The notes: generated by a model not told the origin, from the letters alone. Counted from the first letter of the stretch, positions 33,048 through 44,895 are shown. The stretch: 64,000 bases of DNA from Skeletonema tropicum (GCA_037178625.1 CM074141.1:2232001-2296000); one strand, 5' to 3'. Numbers and translations are program-made.

Positions 33048-34516
33048 TCAAGGTGCAAGTGCAGCTTTATCGCTGCCCAAAAACCAATCATCCTCAGACT
33101 CATCAAGAAAAGTAAGGAATCCAAGCCCAGTCTCATTGTCAGGTCCTTTCACACCGATATCTCTCACATACTTCTCATTGAGCACCTCACGGAGGCTTGC
33201 ATCATGTTTGATAACGTCGCTGTACTTTCCACCCTCGGTCATTAGAGCCGCGACCAATCCACACACGTGGGGAGCAGCCATTGAAGTTCCTATGTATTGA
33301 GAAGAGAAGGAAGCATTGATAATATTAATATTGTGAGGTAATGCTTACAGTAATGGTAATGCAGCAAGAATGGATTGCTTGAACTGATACTGATAGATAT
33401 CACCGGGAATTCAAACTTTATGCAAATGCAAACACTATCTACCATAAGCATAAGCATAAGATCTCTCTAGACATAGACATAGTCAGACTTACCACTCATT
33501 TGATGAAGTCCTCCGCCGGGCTTGAAACTGTGGACGTCCACCCCGATACCCGCATAGTCGACTTGAGCATTGCTGTTGGAAAACCATGCAGTTGGAAGAC
33601 CCTTGTACTTGCCTACTGCTGCGATGCTGATGACCTCTGGCCTCATCGCAGGATAGCTATTCATGTGTTCATGGGAGCAGAAAAGGGCATAAGGGACGCA
33701 AGATGAAGCGTTAGATGATATGAAACTGTGAATGAGAATGAGTCCAATCGCAGTCGCGCTGCAAACTTCTTACCTCCGTTCGTTTGTGAGAATATTGTCG
33801 TCTCCTTCGTTTCCAGCTGCGACGATCATAGGAACATTGTTCTCGTAAGCATATTTAACAGCGCGTCCGATTTCCCAGCTTGCAAATGGACCTCCAAGAG
33901 ACATGTTGATCACATCGCATCCATCTTCCACAGCCTGTCTGATAGATCTTGCAATACTGATATCTATTCCATTCCCTTCCGCACCAAATACACGATAATC
34001 GTAGATCTCTGCCTCAGGTGCCATCATGTGAATAGTGCCTGCTACATGAGTACCATGGTCATCCTCAGATAGAGGAGTTCCATAGCGATGCCAAACTTGC
34101 TGCTTCACTTGACCATGAAAGCCGGTATGGTCAGCGTCGACTCCACTATCAATGACAGCCACACGTACACCTTTGCCGTTCAGGCCAGCGGTGCGAAGCT
34201 TATCGGCGCCAGTCAATTTGACGCCAAGAGGGAGGTTGTCGAAGAAGGCCTCGTCTTCGACGTCCATCTGCTCAGCGCTCGCTGGCTTCCTGACGACTTT
34301 GGGTCTCGAAATCGAGTCTTGACAATCGTCAACCATGAGGAGAGGCTGCGCAGTCGCAGTCGCAGTGCTCTCAACATTGGTATCAGCGCCGATGCTGACG
34401 AATAGTGCAGAGGAGCGAGAATGTGGAATCCTTGTAGGTACAGGTCCGAAGGCGAGAGCAGTGGGTGCTACTACTGCAGCAAGAGTAAGAGTGAGGGCGA
34501 TGGGAGAGATCTTCAT
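33048..34516 (-). CDS. Plastid-type subtilisin-like serine protease, copy 4 (intact)
   Basis: Exons are 33774-34516, 33493-33656 and 33048-33289, exactly 2,331 bp from those of copy 3. The encoded 382-residue protein appears identical to that of copy 3: same leader, same Asp/His/Asn/Ser active-site residues and same splice junctions. The spacer upstream of its start codon (34517-35378) is also conserved, so it probably has the same promoter and expression. It is one of the two copies in this window that can make a full protease. Confidence 0.92.
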
Positions 34517-35378
34517 GTTCTTGTTCTTGTTTATGTTAGTTTAAGTATATTTTGTTTGTTTGATAAATTTTATGAGAGATGGTCATTGCCTTTTGCTTTT
34601 GCGGCGCTCTTTAAACAAGATCTTGATATCCAAGATCAGCTGTGTCGTACATCTTGAGCCAAGACCACATACTTACAGTTACAGCTGTGTCGTACATCGC
34701 TGATTGATCTTGGTACAGCAAGTAGCCAGAAAGCTTCAGCTTTCAGCTGTCAGGTGTCAGAATCTTTGTCCACATAGGTACTTACGAAGGAGTCAGTACA
34801 AAGGCAATCTGGCTTCAACTTCAACAAGGTACCTTGCTTCTCTACCACAGATAACGCAGGTACAACGCGAATGACTTCTATGTGATCTATCGAGCACCTT
34901 GCTTCTACCAGAAGATAAAATGATCGATGTGAATTCTACTATTGTACCGAGCAGCTTGCTTCTCCACGAGAAAGCAAGTGATACATACTGAAAGAGCAGA
35001 TGGCAGATGGTATTGGTATTGGTATTGGTACTGGTACGCTCAAGCTCAAGCAAATATGTGATCACTGTTGAAGAGAAAGCACGTAAGCAGAAGTATGTAT
35101 TGTATGCAGTACAAGTACAAGGGAGAGATTGGAAACATAGTGTGATCTCACTTGCAATGCAATAAATGTGGCAATGTGGATTCAAGTTCAAGATCAGATT
35201 CGGATTCGGAAGATAGCAACTTATCTATTTTATCCGGATTGACGGTCAAGTTAATCTGACAGCATTGTACTGCTTACTACACTTTCACTTTCAGCTTTGA
35301 CCTTTTGCTTTTGGAATCATCACATTCATATACATATACCAAGAGGAAGGAGAGGACACATCTCGATCTCGATCTCAA

Positions 35379-36140
35379 TCAAGGTGCAAGTGCAGCTTTA
35401 TCGCTGCCCAAAAACCAATCATCCTCAGACTCATCAAGAAAAGTAAGGAATCCAAGCCCAGTCTCATTGTCAGGTCCTTTCACACCGATATCTCTCACAT
35501 ACTTCTCATTGAGCACCTCACGGAGGCTTGCATCATGTTTGATAACGTCGCTGTACTTTCCACCCTCGGTCATTAGAGCCGCGACCAATCCACACACGTG
35601 GGGAGCAGCCATTGAAGTTCCTATGTATTGAGAAGAGAAGGAAGCATTGATAATATTAATATTGTGAGGTAATGCTTACAGTAATGGTAATGCAGCAAGA
35701 ATGGATTGCTTGAACTGATACTGATAGATATCACCGGGAATTCAAACTTTATGCAAATGCAAACACTATCTACCATAAGCATAAGCATAAGATCTCTCTA
35801 GACATAGACATAGTCAGACTTACCACTCATTTGATGAAGTCCTCCGCCGGGCTTGAAACTGTGGACGTCCACCCCGATACCCGCATAGTCGACTTGAGCA
35901 TTGCTGTTGGAAAACCATGCAGTTGGAAGACCCTTGTACTTGCCTACTGCTGCGATGCTGATGACCTCTGGCCTCATCGCAGGATAGCTATTCATGTGTT
36001 CATGGGAGCAGAAAAGGGCATAAGGGACGCAAGATGAAGCGTTAGATGATATGAAACTGTGAATGAGAATGAGTCCAATCGCAGTCGCGCTGCAAACTTC
36101 TTACCTCCGTTCGCTTGTGAGAATATTGTCGTCTCCTTCG
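35379..36140 (-). pseudogene. Subtilisin-like protease copy 5, 5'-truncated
   Basis: Exon 3 (35379-35620) and exon 2 (35824-35987) are complete, but only the last 36 bases of exon 1 (36105-36140) remain. Beyond 36140 the sequence switches to a SWIM-domain transposon remnant. The leader, catalytic Asp and catalytic His are lost, so no active protease is possible. The junction marks the right edge of the amplified array. Confidence 0.9.
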
Positions 36141-37433
36141 ATACTGCCACAGAATGTTTTTTTGGATTGGATGGTTTATCATGGAGTACCTATGCCGAAG
36201 GGAACTTCAAGATTGTCTCTCATCAAGCAAGTGCGACTAGCATACGAGAACAAGCAGCCATTGGACCGAGAGCGCATCAGCCTCAACGAAGCCTAAAGAC
36301 AAAGTCTTACATTTCCTGGGAGACGATGGCAGGTGTCTTAGAATTGAGATGGAATAATGACAAGTCTATTTTACTACAATTCATCCGAAGTGTAGTCCCA
36401 ACTGTGAACAGCAAATACATTGACGAAATCTTTGGAACTGGAATGAATGGAATTCGTGAACGATCGTGGTTGAGATTTGTGAGCGGCAGCTTAGATATTC
36501 AATCACTTACATTGGGTACTGCCAAGGTAGACGGACAAGATGAACCAATCCAAATTTTGCGGATGTACACCAAGCATGAAGAGTGAAGTGTACGATGTGT
36601 CACTTTCATTCAAACCCGACGGCAGTGTTGTTGTGTATCTCCCGGAGAAATCAAAATGCGATTGTCCTAACGGTTGGTTATTTTGCAGTCATTCCCTTGC
36701 CTTCTTCATTCTTATCCGTCTGTTGCAAATTAAAAAGGATTGATGTTTTGCTGATTTGTGCAAATGCATGCCTCCTCCGATAAAATCATTGCAGAATCTA
36801 CCACTGGCAGCAGCAAATGTCCTGAAGAGTGAAAAGAGCGCCTCAAAAGCCATTGGGAAGGCAATAGCCAAGGAGGTTAGGGGGTATTCGGCCAAGAAGG
36901 ATAGCGACGAAAGTGCAGCAGATGATGAGATGGCGGCTTTACAGAGCGACCTGAAGGCAGGGAGAGATGTAAAGAGTATTGATTTGTGCCAGAGATTGGA
37001 TGATCATCTGCAACAGAGCAAAGAAACAAAGGCGATCGACGGTGAGATCAATAGTAGAAATGTGCAGGTTCGTGATGCGGCGACTAAGACTAAATCTTCC
37101 CGGGTGACAGCGGATGACATCCATAAATTCAACCGTGATGTCGTGCACAAAACGCTGCCTCCTAAACGCCAATACGTGAAGCTTGTCCGCCATAAGTGCC
37201 TCCAAGAAATGATGGACGATAAGTTGATTGACGACGATAATGCTTTGAGTCATTACCTCCGATTCTTCTCTGACGATCGCAATGAAGACTCGCGTCAGAA
37301 GCATCAAACAACGCGCCTCAAACTTTCAGGTGATGATGTGTGTGGAAACTATGATAAAAGAATTTCTGGACAAATATTTTGATAGTGACAATGATAGTGA
37401 AGATGACGATAATGGTGCCTCCTAAATTTTATT
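36141..37433 (+). pseudogene. Remnant of a SWIM zinc-finger transposon protein
   Basis: Coding fragments in more than one frame, all plus strand. Near 36150-36290 a LDWMVYHGVPMPKGTSR...LIKQVRLAYENK segment resembles a SAP-type DNA-binding helix pair. The frame then shifts to a helical stretch ending in KHEE at 36586. A SWIM finger follows at about 36590-36743 (CDCPNGWLFCSH, the CxCxnCxH pattern), then a Lys/Asp-rich C-terminal segment to 37382. Fragments are separated by stops or frame changes, and there is no start of its own. SWIM fingers are typical of MULE- and Zisupton-type transposases, so this is probably the 3' end of a decayed element joined to the subtilase array. Confidence 0.6.
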
Positions 37434-38440
37434 AATATCATGCTTGTTTTGTTGCTTCATTGCGTAGTATGGGATGGTGACAACATGCGGCAGCTTCATG
37501 ATCTTCGTGTTTTGATGGCCAAAAAAATCCTCAAACCCAAATCTGTGCAATCCGGGCGCGCCATTTCCACCGTGGAAGCTTATCGCTAATGAGAACCACT
37601 TCTCAACCAAGACCCGTCAGAACGTTCTTAGTCTCAGTACAGAGGACAGAGGACTGATGAGAACCCCTTCTCAACCAAGATCCCGTAAGAACTTTCTCGG
37701 GCTTAGTACAAAGTGCTAATGAGAACCCCTTCTCAACCAAGATCCGGTCAGAACTTTCTCAGTCTCAGTACAAAGGACATTACTCCATCTCAACAAGAAC
37801 TGAAAATACAAAGGACATTACTCCATCTCAACAAGACCCCCAGGGGAGAACCTTCTTGCCTTCTGCGGTTTCCTGAGCCTAAGGTTAGGGAAGAGGTCAC
37901 ATTTGAGCTCATTGGTGGAACGGAAAAGCAGTTTTTGCAGTAATATTTAGATTCTGCGAGGTCACAGTAAAATCTTGCAAACACACAGTTACAACTCGGG
38001 AACAGCTGTTCGACCGGACATAGCTAAGTATGTACAACATAGTACATAGGGTAAAGACAAGTAACAGACTCTGTCTGTTGGCACAAGGCCATTCTTTTAA
38101 AATCAAAATGAAAGCGGTCCAGGGGGGGACACCCCCCCTAACAACCCCCCCCCGACACAATGAGGTGTCTGTACGGTACATCTCTGCAGGGGGGGACACC
38201 CCCCTCCTAAACCCCGAGTGACAGGAGGAATCCCCCAGGGGGGACACCCCCCTTACACCCCCCCCCCGACACAATAGGTTAACAGTGGGAAAATGGCGAA
38301 GAGAATGCATCATCAGAAACAAACCACTTGGGCCTTAGCAAAGTTTTCTCAGCCCCCACACTCACGGAACGTTGTGTCAGTTTACAGTTGAGTTTATGAA
38401 AATTCATAAAGTGTGAAGGTGTTAATATAACAGATAAAGT
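37434..38440. repeat. Short tandem repeats and G/C-run inverted repeats
   Basis: 37590-37770 holds three ~68-bp units with GAGAACCCCTTCTCAACCAAGA. 37769-37837 holds a duplicated ~30-bp segment with GGACATTACTCCATCTCAAC. 38110-38280 has three copies of a GGGGGGACACCCCCC-type inverted repeat and two of CCCCCCCGACACAAT. No gene seen. Confidence 0.75.
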
Positions 38441-38482
38441 GTGAAGGTTCCTGCTGCCTGCCATCTCGGTGCATTTGGAATA

Positions 38483-41400
38483 ATGAGTAATCGTTGCAAT
38501 AGTAGAGGAGTAAGGAAGATGAAGATGAGCAGAAGGAACTCGATGCGGAAGTCAGAATCAAAGAAGCGGTTCGCTGCAGCGACGTCGACGTTGATGTTAT
38601 CTCTCCTCGTAAATGAATCGTCCGGATCTTCACCCACCAAGGAAGTAAGTGTTCATATCTCAATTGAGTTGTCGTTGCCACGAATCATTCTGTTGCCAAA
38701 ATTGAGTCTATCTGTTTCACCCGACATGTCTCACCTTTGAATCATATAATTCTGTGAAACACAGCCCACCCATGCCCATGTGCCTTCCACTAGCCCATCT
38801 TATTCTCCGACGAAGGCGTTGTATTACCCAGATTGGTCCAATGATGGGCAGAGGTGTGTCAACGACAATAATATGCCAGATTTTATGCTGACACTGAATG
38901 GTGCGAATTTCCTTTTCGAGGATAAAGAAGAATGCTGCTGTAAGGACAACACTTCTACTTTCATACCATGTTCGTTACATTTTTTGTTCGCGTCATCTCA
39001 CAGTACGTCCTCCTTTCCCCCATCCCACATCTCTACAGTGCTCCATTTTCCCTGGCGAGTGAGACAGTGCATGGGAAGTAACGATCCTGTATACTATCGA
39101 GATGGATCTTCAGCAACAACTTGTGTAAAAGGCGGAGCCCAAGATGACTACCATGTTGCATTCGACACATTGGAGGAATGCTGTAAAGAACAAGTGTGAG
39201 TAAAGTTGATTATGCAAAAATAGTACTGTATGCATTTGTGTAACCTCATTCGTTCTGTTCCGTTTCTACAGATTTTGGGATGAGTACGGCTGTATTCAGA
39301 ACAGTGTGAAAGTTATAGAATTCAAATACACTATCGATTTGCCCGGTATTGTTCTGCCAACAAACTGTCAAGATGCACACCTCATGGCAATTCGGATTCA
39401 GGATGCCACGGCCTCCGCTATGCCAAGTGACACAACCATTTCGGTGGTGGGATTCGCAGGCCTTACCATTGAGAATGATGTTGCTTCTGGAACAATTAAA
39501 TGTGGGGGTCAAACAGTGGAGGGGAACCAGTTCATCCTTGTTCTTGCTTTCGTGGAATGTTCCAGCTCAAGCTGCACTGACGATGCATCCGTCCAGGCGT
39601 TATTTGACTCGACATTTCAGAGTTTGTTGAACTATGCGAAAGGTAGTATGACACAAGATATCGTGAATGCAGCAGGTGAAAGCCCAATCGTACCACAACT
39701 TGAACAGATTGCGGTAGACGGTGACACGATGGGACTTGTTGAGAACTTTAAGGATCCGAGGACGGATGAAGATCCTCTCATTTATGCCACTTCACTTACC
39801 GTTGAAGGAGAGCTGTCGGTCACTGGATTCGACTCTTCTTCGTTTGATGCTGCTCAAAAAGCCCTGGCCATCTCATTCTTTCAAGCCGCACTCAAGACAA
39901 CACTCGAATCAGAAGGATTCTTTTATCTTACCAAGGTCACCAGTATGGTGGATGGAAAGATTATGTGCGAAATCTTCATAACCGCTGACTCGCCTTCAGA
40001 TGCGGTGGCAGAAGCGTCGAGTATTGAGACTTCACTTGCCGCAGATGCAACGAGGGATGCTACTGTTTCCAATGCTTATTCTGAAGCGAGCGGGTCTTCT
40101 ATTGAATCTGCGTTTAATAGTGGGTACCAAATTGATGCAAATACTGTGACGGCCACAACTGAAATTCCTGTTGCCAAGCTTACCATAGAAGGAAAGCTGG
40201 GTTACGCCTACTCGCCATATCGTGATCCGAATGATGCTTTAGGTGATACCCATGACCCTCTCATAGAGAAGGCAATGTATGAAGTACTCGTAGGAAGGGG
40301 GATCATAGATGAAGGATCCAAAGCCAAAGTCAAAGTGACTAGTAGAGACAGTGATACAAAGTCAGTTACATTGGATATTATCTTGTATGCTGACGTAGCT
40401 TCGGATATTCAAGCTAAAGCTGACAGTATCATCTCCGAAGAGGACTTTTTTGGCTGCGATAGTAACAATTGCGTTAAAGATGAGGTCGCAACCGGCTAAG
40501 TGTATGGTCAGGCTAGCCAATATTGGCTAAATTATCTGTTCTCAGCCGCCACTGGGGCTAACCTACCTTTTTATAGGCTTAAAATGCTCCTCTCGATGAG
40601 CTGGTTCCAAATCCATGAGTTGCTTCCAAAAATAAAAAAATATTTTGTTAGCCCCATTCCCTAGGTTGACTTGGGGGTTAACCCCAAAAAAGATCCCTTT
40701 TCTCAATTTACCCTGGTCTACAGCTCCACATCACACATTCATTTGACCACGATTCAAAACCTTGCCAAGCAAGCCACGGATTTGAACTCCTCTTACTCTC
40801 AGCTTTCCGACGCTATGTTGACCATTTCTTGAAGCCAAATACTCACTGAGAACAGATTTGCTGGCTAGGGTGACCATACACTTAGCCAACCAAAGTCAAA
40901 GCTTCTTTGCATCGAAGGACTCGATTCAGTATTTTTGCAATGTATCATGAAAGTACAACTGGTGTGCCGTCTCGTGGCTGGTGGCCAAATTGGGTATTCG
41001 GTGATGACACTTGTAAGAATGGCGGAAAGGTCCCAGCATACATGAATCGAAATTACGACATGTACTTTTCAGACTCTAAGCGAGATTGCTGTGGCTGTGA
41101 GCAGTGGTTTCCAGTATGATGTGAAAGGTTGCGTGGGACCGACCACTGGAGGTTCTACAACGGTGTTCTTCGTGCCAAATTGGGTGGATTTCAATTGTGC
41201 AAAAAAGCTAGAGAAAGAGATGGATGATTGGGAACTCGATGATACATTTGGGTCCTTGGAAGAATGCTGCGAAAAGAGATTTTCTTACGTATATGCTTCG
41301 TGCTGCAGTGCTCCTGGCTTGGGTGGGTGCTCACTTTCGACTGAGACATTGTATTTTCCTCAAGATGGAAAGTGCGTCGAAGGAATAAAAGGTGAAATGG

Positions 41401-41507
41401 AAGAATGGGAAATATCATTCGCAGAAAAATCTGTTCGAAAATGTTGCACTTCACATTTCTTTTGGTTGTCCGAAAGGAAGTGTTGTGAAAACTCTGGGGG
41501 GTGCTAG
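38483..41507 (+). pseudogene. Cysteine-rich diatom surface-type protein, interrupted by a MITE and a frameshift
   Basis: Exons 38483-38644, 38765-38939, 39039-39195 and 39272 onward join in frame across GT-AG introns. The first two junctions read PTKE|PTHAHV and EECC|LLHFPW. The N-terminus is basic, then hydrophobic (TLMLSLLV). The Cys-rich modules have the pattern YPDW...C.ND...P...F..EECC..HFPW...C, a repeat common in diatom secreted proteins. Residues from about 170 to 560 form repeated alpha/beta modules (LTVEGELSV, LTIEGKLGY). At 40494 a small transposon contributes the stop TAA. Removing it with one target duplication restores an open frame (EVAT|KVKASL) that continues with further Cys-rich modules. 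A one-base frameshift lies near 41110 (QWFP / YDVKGC). Upstream ATG at 38441 is an alternative start. Confidence 0.75.
40494..40887. mobile_element. MITE inserted in the cysteine-rich gene
   Basis: A 394-bp non-coding element. Its ends are inverted: GGCTAAGTGTATGGTCA at the left and TGACCATACACTTAGCC at the right, with similarity continuing through CTGTTCTCAG about 45 bp in. AACC flanks both ends (40490-40493 and 40888-40891), a 4-bp target duplication. The left terminus supplies an in-frame TAA at 40497-40499 that truncates the host protein. The superfamily is not assigned. Confidence 0.85.
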
Positions 41508-42113
41508 GCATAGGGGATTAGGATTAGCAGTAGAATTAAATTAGAACATCATCTGTTGTATCTCTAGCTCAAAATTGAGCGTTTCGAGGAATCGACTGAT
41601 AGACCTGTACGTGATCTACCTCAGACTTTTCAAGCACCTCATTAAGTACCCAAGTAGAGCAAGTACATCATGATCATTGATGATCCCATACTACTTACTT
41701 AGTAGCTACTCCTCATGCTCATGAATATGTGTCGACACTAGGAAACCTTCCACCGAGAAGCATGACAAATTATGCTATAGTGCGTGTTTAGATGATCGCA
41801 TTCGACAAAGACGAGCAAATTTCTATGAGGAAGTTGATCAATAAGTAGATCGAGAGCTGAATCTGAATGTCAGCTCATTATTGACTTGTACTCGTACCAA
41901 ATGAAAGTGAGTAGAAAGAGACAGGTCAAGAGACGATTAGAAGATGAAGGTTGTGTCTGCTATTATTCGTGTTCCTACACTTATAATTACAACGAGCAAA
42001 CCGATCAATACGAAAAAAATCTTGATCGATACGAACAATTCATCCTCCTAATATTTGCTCGAAGCATCTGCACACGCTAATCTTGTACATAGAATCTACC
42101 GCATCATAATGCC
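41508..42113. other. Intergenic region
   Basis: Between convergent surface-protein loci. No gene or structured element recognised. Confidence 0.4.
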
Positions 42114-43599
42114 CTACCACATCATCATAAATGCGACAGCAAATCCAAAGGCGGAGGTAAAAATGATGAACCCAGACATTACATCGTACACGGCACCGTT
42201 GGCAAGTGCCTGCAGTGCCAGAAACTCATTTTTCTCAAACTTGACTTGAATGGCAAACGCAGCTTCCTGATCGCTAGCACTTCCAGTTTGCAAGGCACGG
42301 GTAGCAACAGTAGTAGAATCATGTCCAGAGATCTCAACAGCAAGACGACGACGACTCTCGTTAAGCTTGAGGAACACAACACCAGAAACTTCATCAGCGG
42401 TATCACCTTCGTAGCTGAAGAAGCTAGCAGGAATGATTGAGGCGACGTGAACACCATTCATGAGTTGCACTTTGGATTTTGAGGAAATACTATTATCCAC
42501 GAGTTTCTTCTCCTGAACAATATTTAACGTCATCGTTCCTTGAACCATCTTGAGACTATCGAGGTAGTCGATCTCCATTTCTTCTTCAGCAGATTTGATG
42601 CAGATGTTCAAGAAATCATTAGGGCCAAGAACATTTTGGTTGCATGTGAAGGACTCCTTATTGTCGCACGTGCACGCTTCGACGTAGTTTCCCACCTGCG
42701 CAACTGCCTGATTGGACTCGAGGAAAATCTGACCAAACTTGGCATCTTCAATAGTTTTAAATTCAGTTCCGAACAAAAGTTCGATACCAAAATTACGCTT
42801 GAGTCTCTTGATGACATCATCACCCGAGAGCAACTCAACGCTGACGCACATTCAACGTTCTTGTTCGAGTCATTCCAGATGTTATTTCCCAAAATGGAAT
42901 CCTTCTTCACATCCAAAAGAACTTGCAGGTATTCAAGAGAAGTATCCTCGGCGGAAGAAGTAGAGTTAGTGTGGGTGACAACGTTGTTAGTGATTTCTTC
43001 ACTGCATCCTTTCGAGAACAGGCCGATGTTGAAGTCACGCCCTGCCCCGATCTCGTACTCTAGGGTGATTTCATTAGTGCTATTCAAATCAAAGTTGCTG
43101 CTGAACGAGCGAAAGTCAAGAGCCCAGCTTTAAATGGCCAGTGTTGGACCGGGAGTTGGAGACGCTTCAGCCAAAGGTGGACCGGGAGTTGAAGGGCCTC
43201 CAGACACAGGTGTTGGACCGGGAGCACTATCAGAATCTTGATTTGGTGAAGGAGGACTTGTCGGGTTGGATGAAGGAGCGGCTGTTGGCTTATATGTGTT
43301 GGATTTGGTGAAGGAGCACTTGTTGGCTTGGATGAAGGAGCGGCTGTTGGCTTATGTGTTGGATTTGGTGAAGGAGCACTTGTTGGCTTGGATGTCGGCT
43401 TGGGCGTAGGCTTGATCCACGTCATGCACTGATCCGATGAACCAGCACAAAATGAAGAAGAGCTTGACAATGGAGTATCTGTGTACGTACAACCAGAACG
43501 ATCGAAGATGTCTGTTGAATCGGGGCCAAAGGGGAAGTCGGACCTCCATGGGCAGAGGAATTGATTGAATTTTGATGCATACTGAAACATAGCCTTCAT
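42114..43599 (-). pseudogene. Decayed diatom surface protein with DUF285-like end, Pro/Thr linker and C-terminal membrane segment
   Basis: Three frames together make one recognisable protein. The start (43599 down) is MFQYASKFNQFLCPW...FDRSGCTYTDTP, the last unit of a BspA/DUF285 leucine-rich repeat and its Cys cap; earlier repeats are missing. A PTSKPTSAPSPNPT-type linker follows. There two ~60-bp repeat units differ by a TA dinucleotide near 43293, shifting the frame. A stop lies near 43130. The next segment (43087-42855) and the last (42851-42114) are offset by one base near 42855. The final part ends in a hydrophobic helix (SGFIIFTSAFGFAVAFMMMW) that could anchor it in the membrane. Loss of the 5' part plus several breaks indicates a pseudogene. 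Confidence 0.75.
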
Positions 43600-43661
43600 T
43601 TTTGCAACAGAGGATATATCCCTACCTACCCCTATGTGAGGTTTTTACCCGCATTTAGAAT

Positions 43662-43687
43662 CTAAGTGAGGTTTAAACCTCACTTAG
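43662..43687. repeat. 26-bp perfect palindrome
   Basis: Centre TTTAAA with arms CTAAGTGAGG and CCTCACTTAG. A half-arm variant (TATGTGAGGTTTTTA) lies about 28 bp upstream. Possibly abutting terminal inverted repeats of a lost element. Confidence 0.8.
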
Positions 43688-44895
43688 CGCTGTGCCAATA
43701 ATGGATGCCATAGACGCCACCAACCGTCTAACCCCTGCATCAGGATCATCAACTGGACCAATATGATCAATGTTGACCGTTGGTTTGGGCCGCGGTAGTG
43801 TGTGTGGGGTTGTGGTGTAGCCTCATCACACGGCACCGGCCATCATCTTTTTCAGCCGTCGCCAAGCAGTTGTGGTGATGGTTACGTCAACTATAAACGT
43901 CCGTCTCGTCTCCCCTTCATCACGCGATGATACTTCATATATATGGGGATGTTTCGGTGCCAGTATTCCTTCGGTTTGGGCTTGTATTCATGCTTAATTC
44001 GATAATCGCCGCTCGGTATTATTTTCCGCCCACAATAATAATCGTCGATCATCGACAAATGAAATGATTTAGATGGCCAGCACACGATAGTGAAGGCAGC
44101 CAAATTGAACAATAAAGCATTATGGATGCTCTGGGCTTGTGGAATGGACACAACTATCGCTGTTATGATGAGTCAACAAGTCGTCTTCAGAAGGGCAACT
44201 CAAAAAAGCGCGTATTATTTCTGCAAACACGGAGAAGATTAGTGTTATTTCATGTTTAAATATTGGATTGTGGCGAAAATAGTGCGAACTGAGGGGGATT
44301 GGGAAGTGCTGTGTGGGAAGTAGCCGTTCATCATGGACAGTGGAGTGAATGCTGAAGGATATCTACTTGTGGGGGATAAATGTGAAAATTATTCACTACG
44401 CTGAAACAACGCCCATTTGATTATAAAATGTCATGATCGTCAATCGAATTATCCACAATAGTATTAAGTACAATAAGGCACTGTGAAATGTATACAATTC
44501 ATTGTCCAGAGCACCTAATTGCATATAATGCAAAGATTTATCTTCATTCCAGCATGTTTCTACTCTAAAGTAGAGGTATTATCAACGCCATCGAGGGCAA
44601 AGTATCAGTTGAAATTATAGTAATAGCAAGCCCATGATACCTGCTGACGTTGATGATCATTGGTTCTGGATATAGAAGCATTCTGCGTAGTGCGTAGGCT
44701 CCAATTGCAGTGGACAACATGGTCTACCATGGTCAAGATCTGCTGGTGGTATCTATTCTACGAGTAAGTTAGCTAGTATTATGTACTTACTTACTCTTTC
44801 TAAGTGCGGGTTTTTCCCTCCCGCCATTTCTTCTCGCGATAAAAATACGCACAAAAAACCGTAGGGATATCCCATTCAGGATGTGTGCTGTTTCT

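Larger units (their letters stand above)
26223..36140 (-). repeat. Tandem array of ~2,331-bp units, each with a subtilase gene
   Basis: Start codons at 27525, 29853, 32185 and 34516 give spacings of 2328, 2332 and 2331 bp. Units are almost identical through exons, introns and the ~0.86-kb intergenic spacer, differing mostly by single-base indels. The array is cut on the left by the 500-N gap and on the right at 36140, inside exon 1 of the last copy. Each spacer carries short GGTATT repeats and the promoter of the copy to its left. Near-identity implies recent amplification or ongoing gene conversion. The real copy number is unknown because of the gap. Confidence 0.95.

Noticed and set aside
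26510..36037. Repeated plus-strand frames (68, 105, 108 and 114 residues) in each array unit
   Set aside because: They are antisense shadows of the minus-strand subtilase exons, whose catalytic motifs and splice sites are clear.
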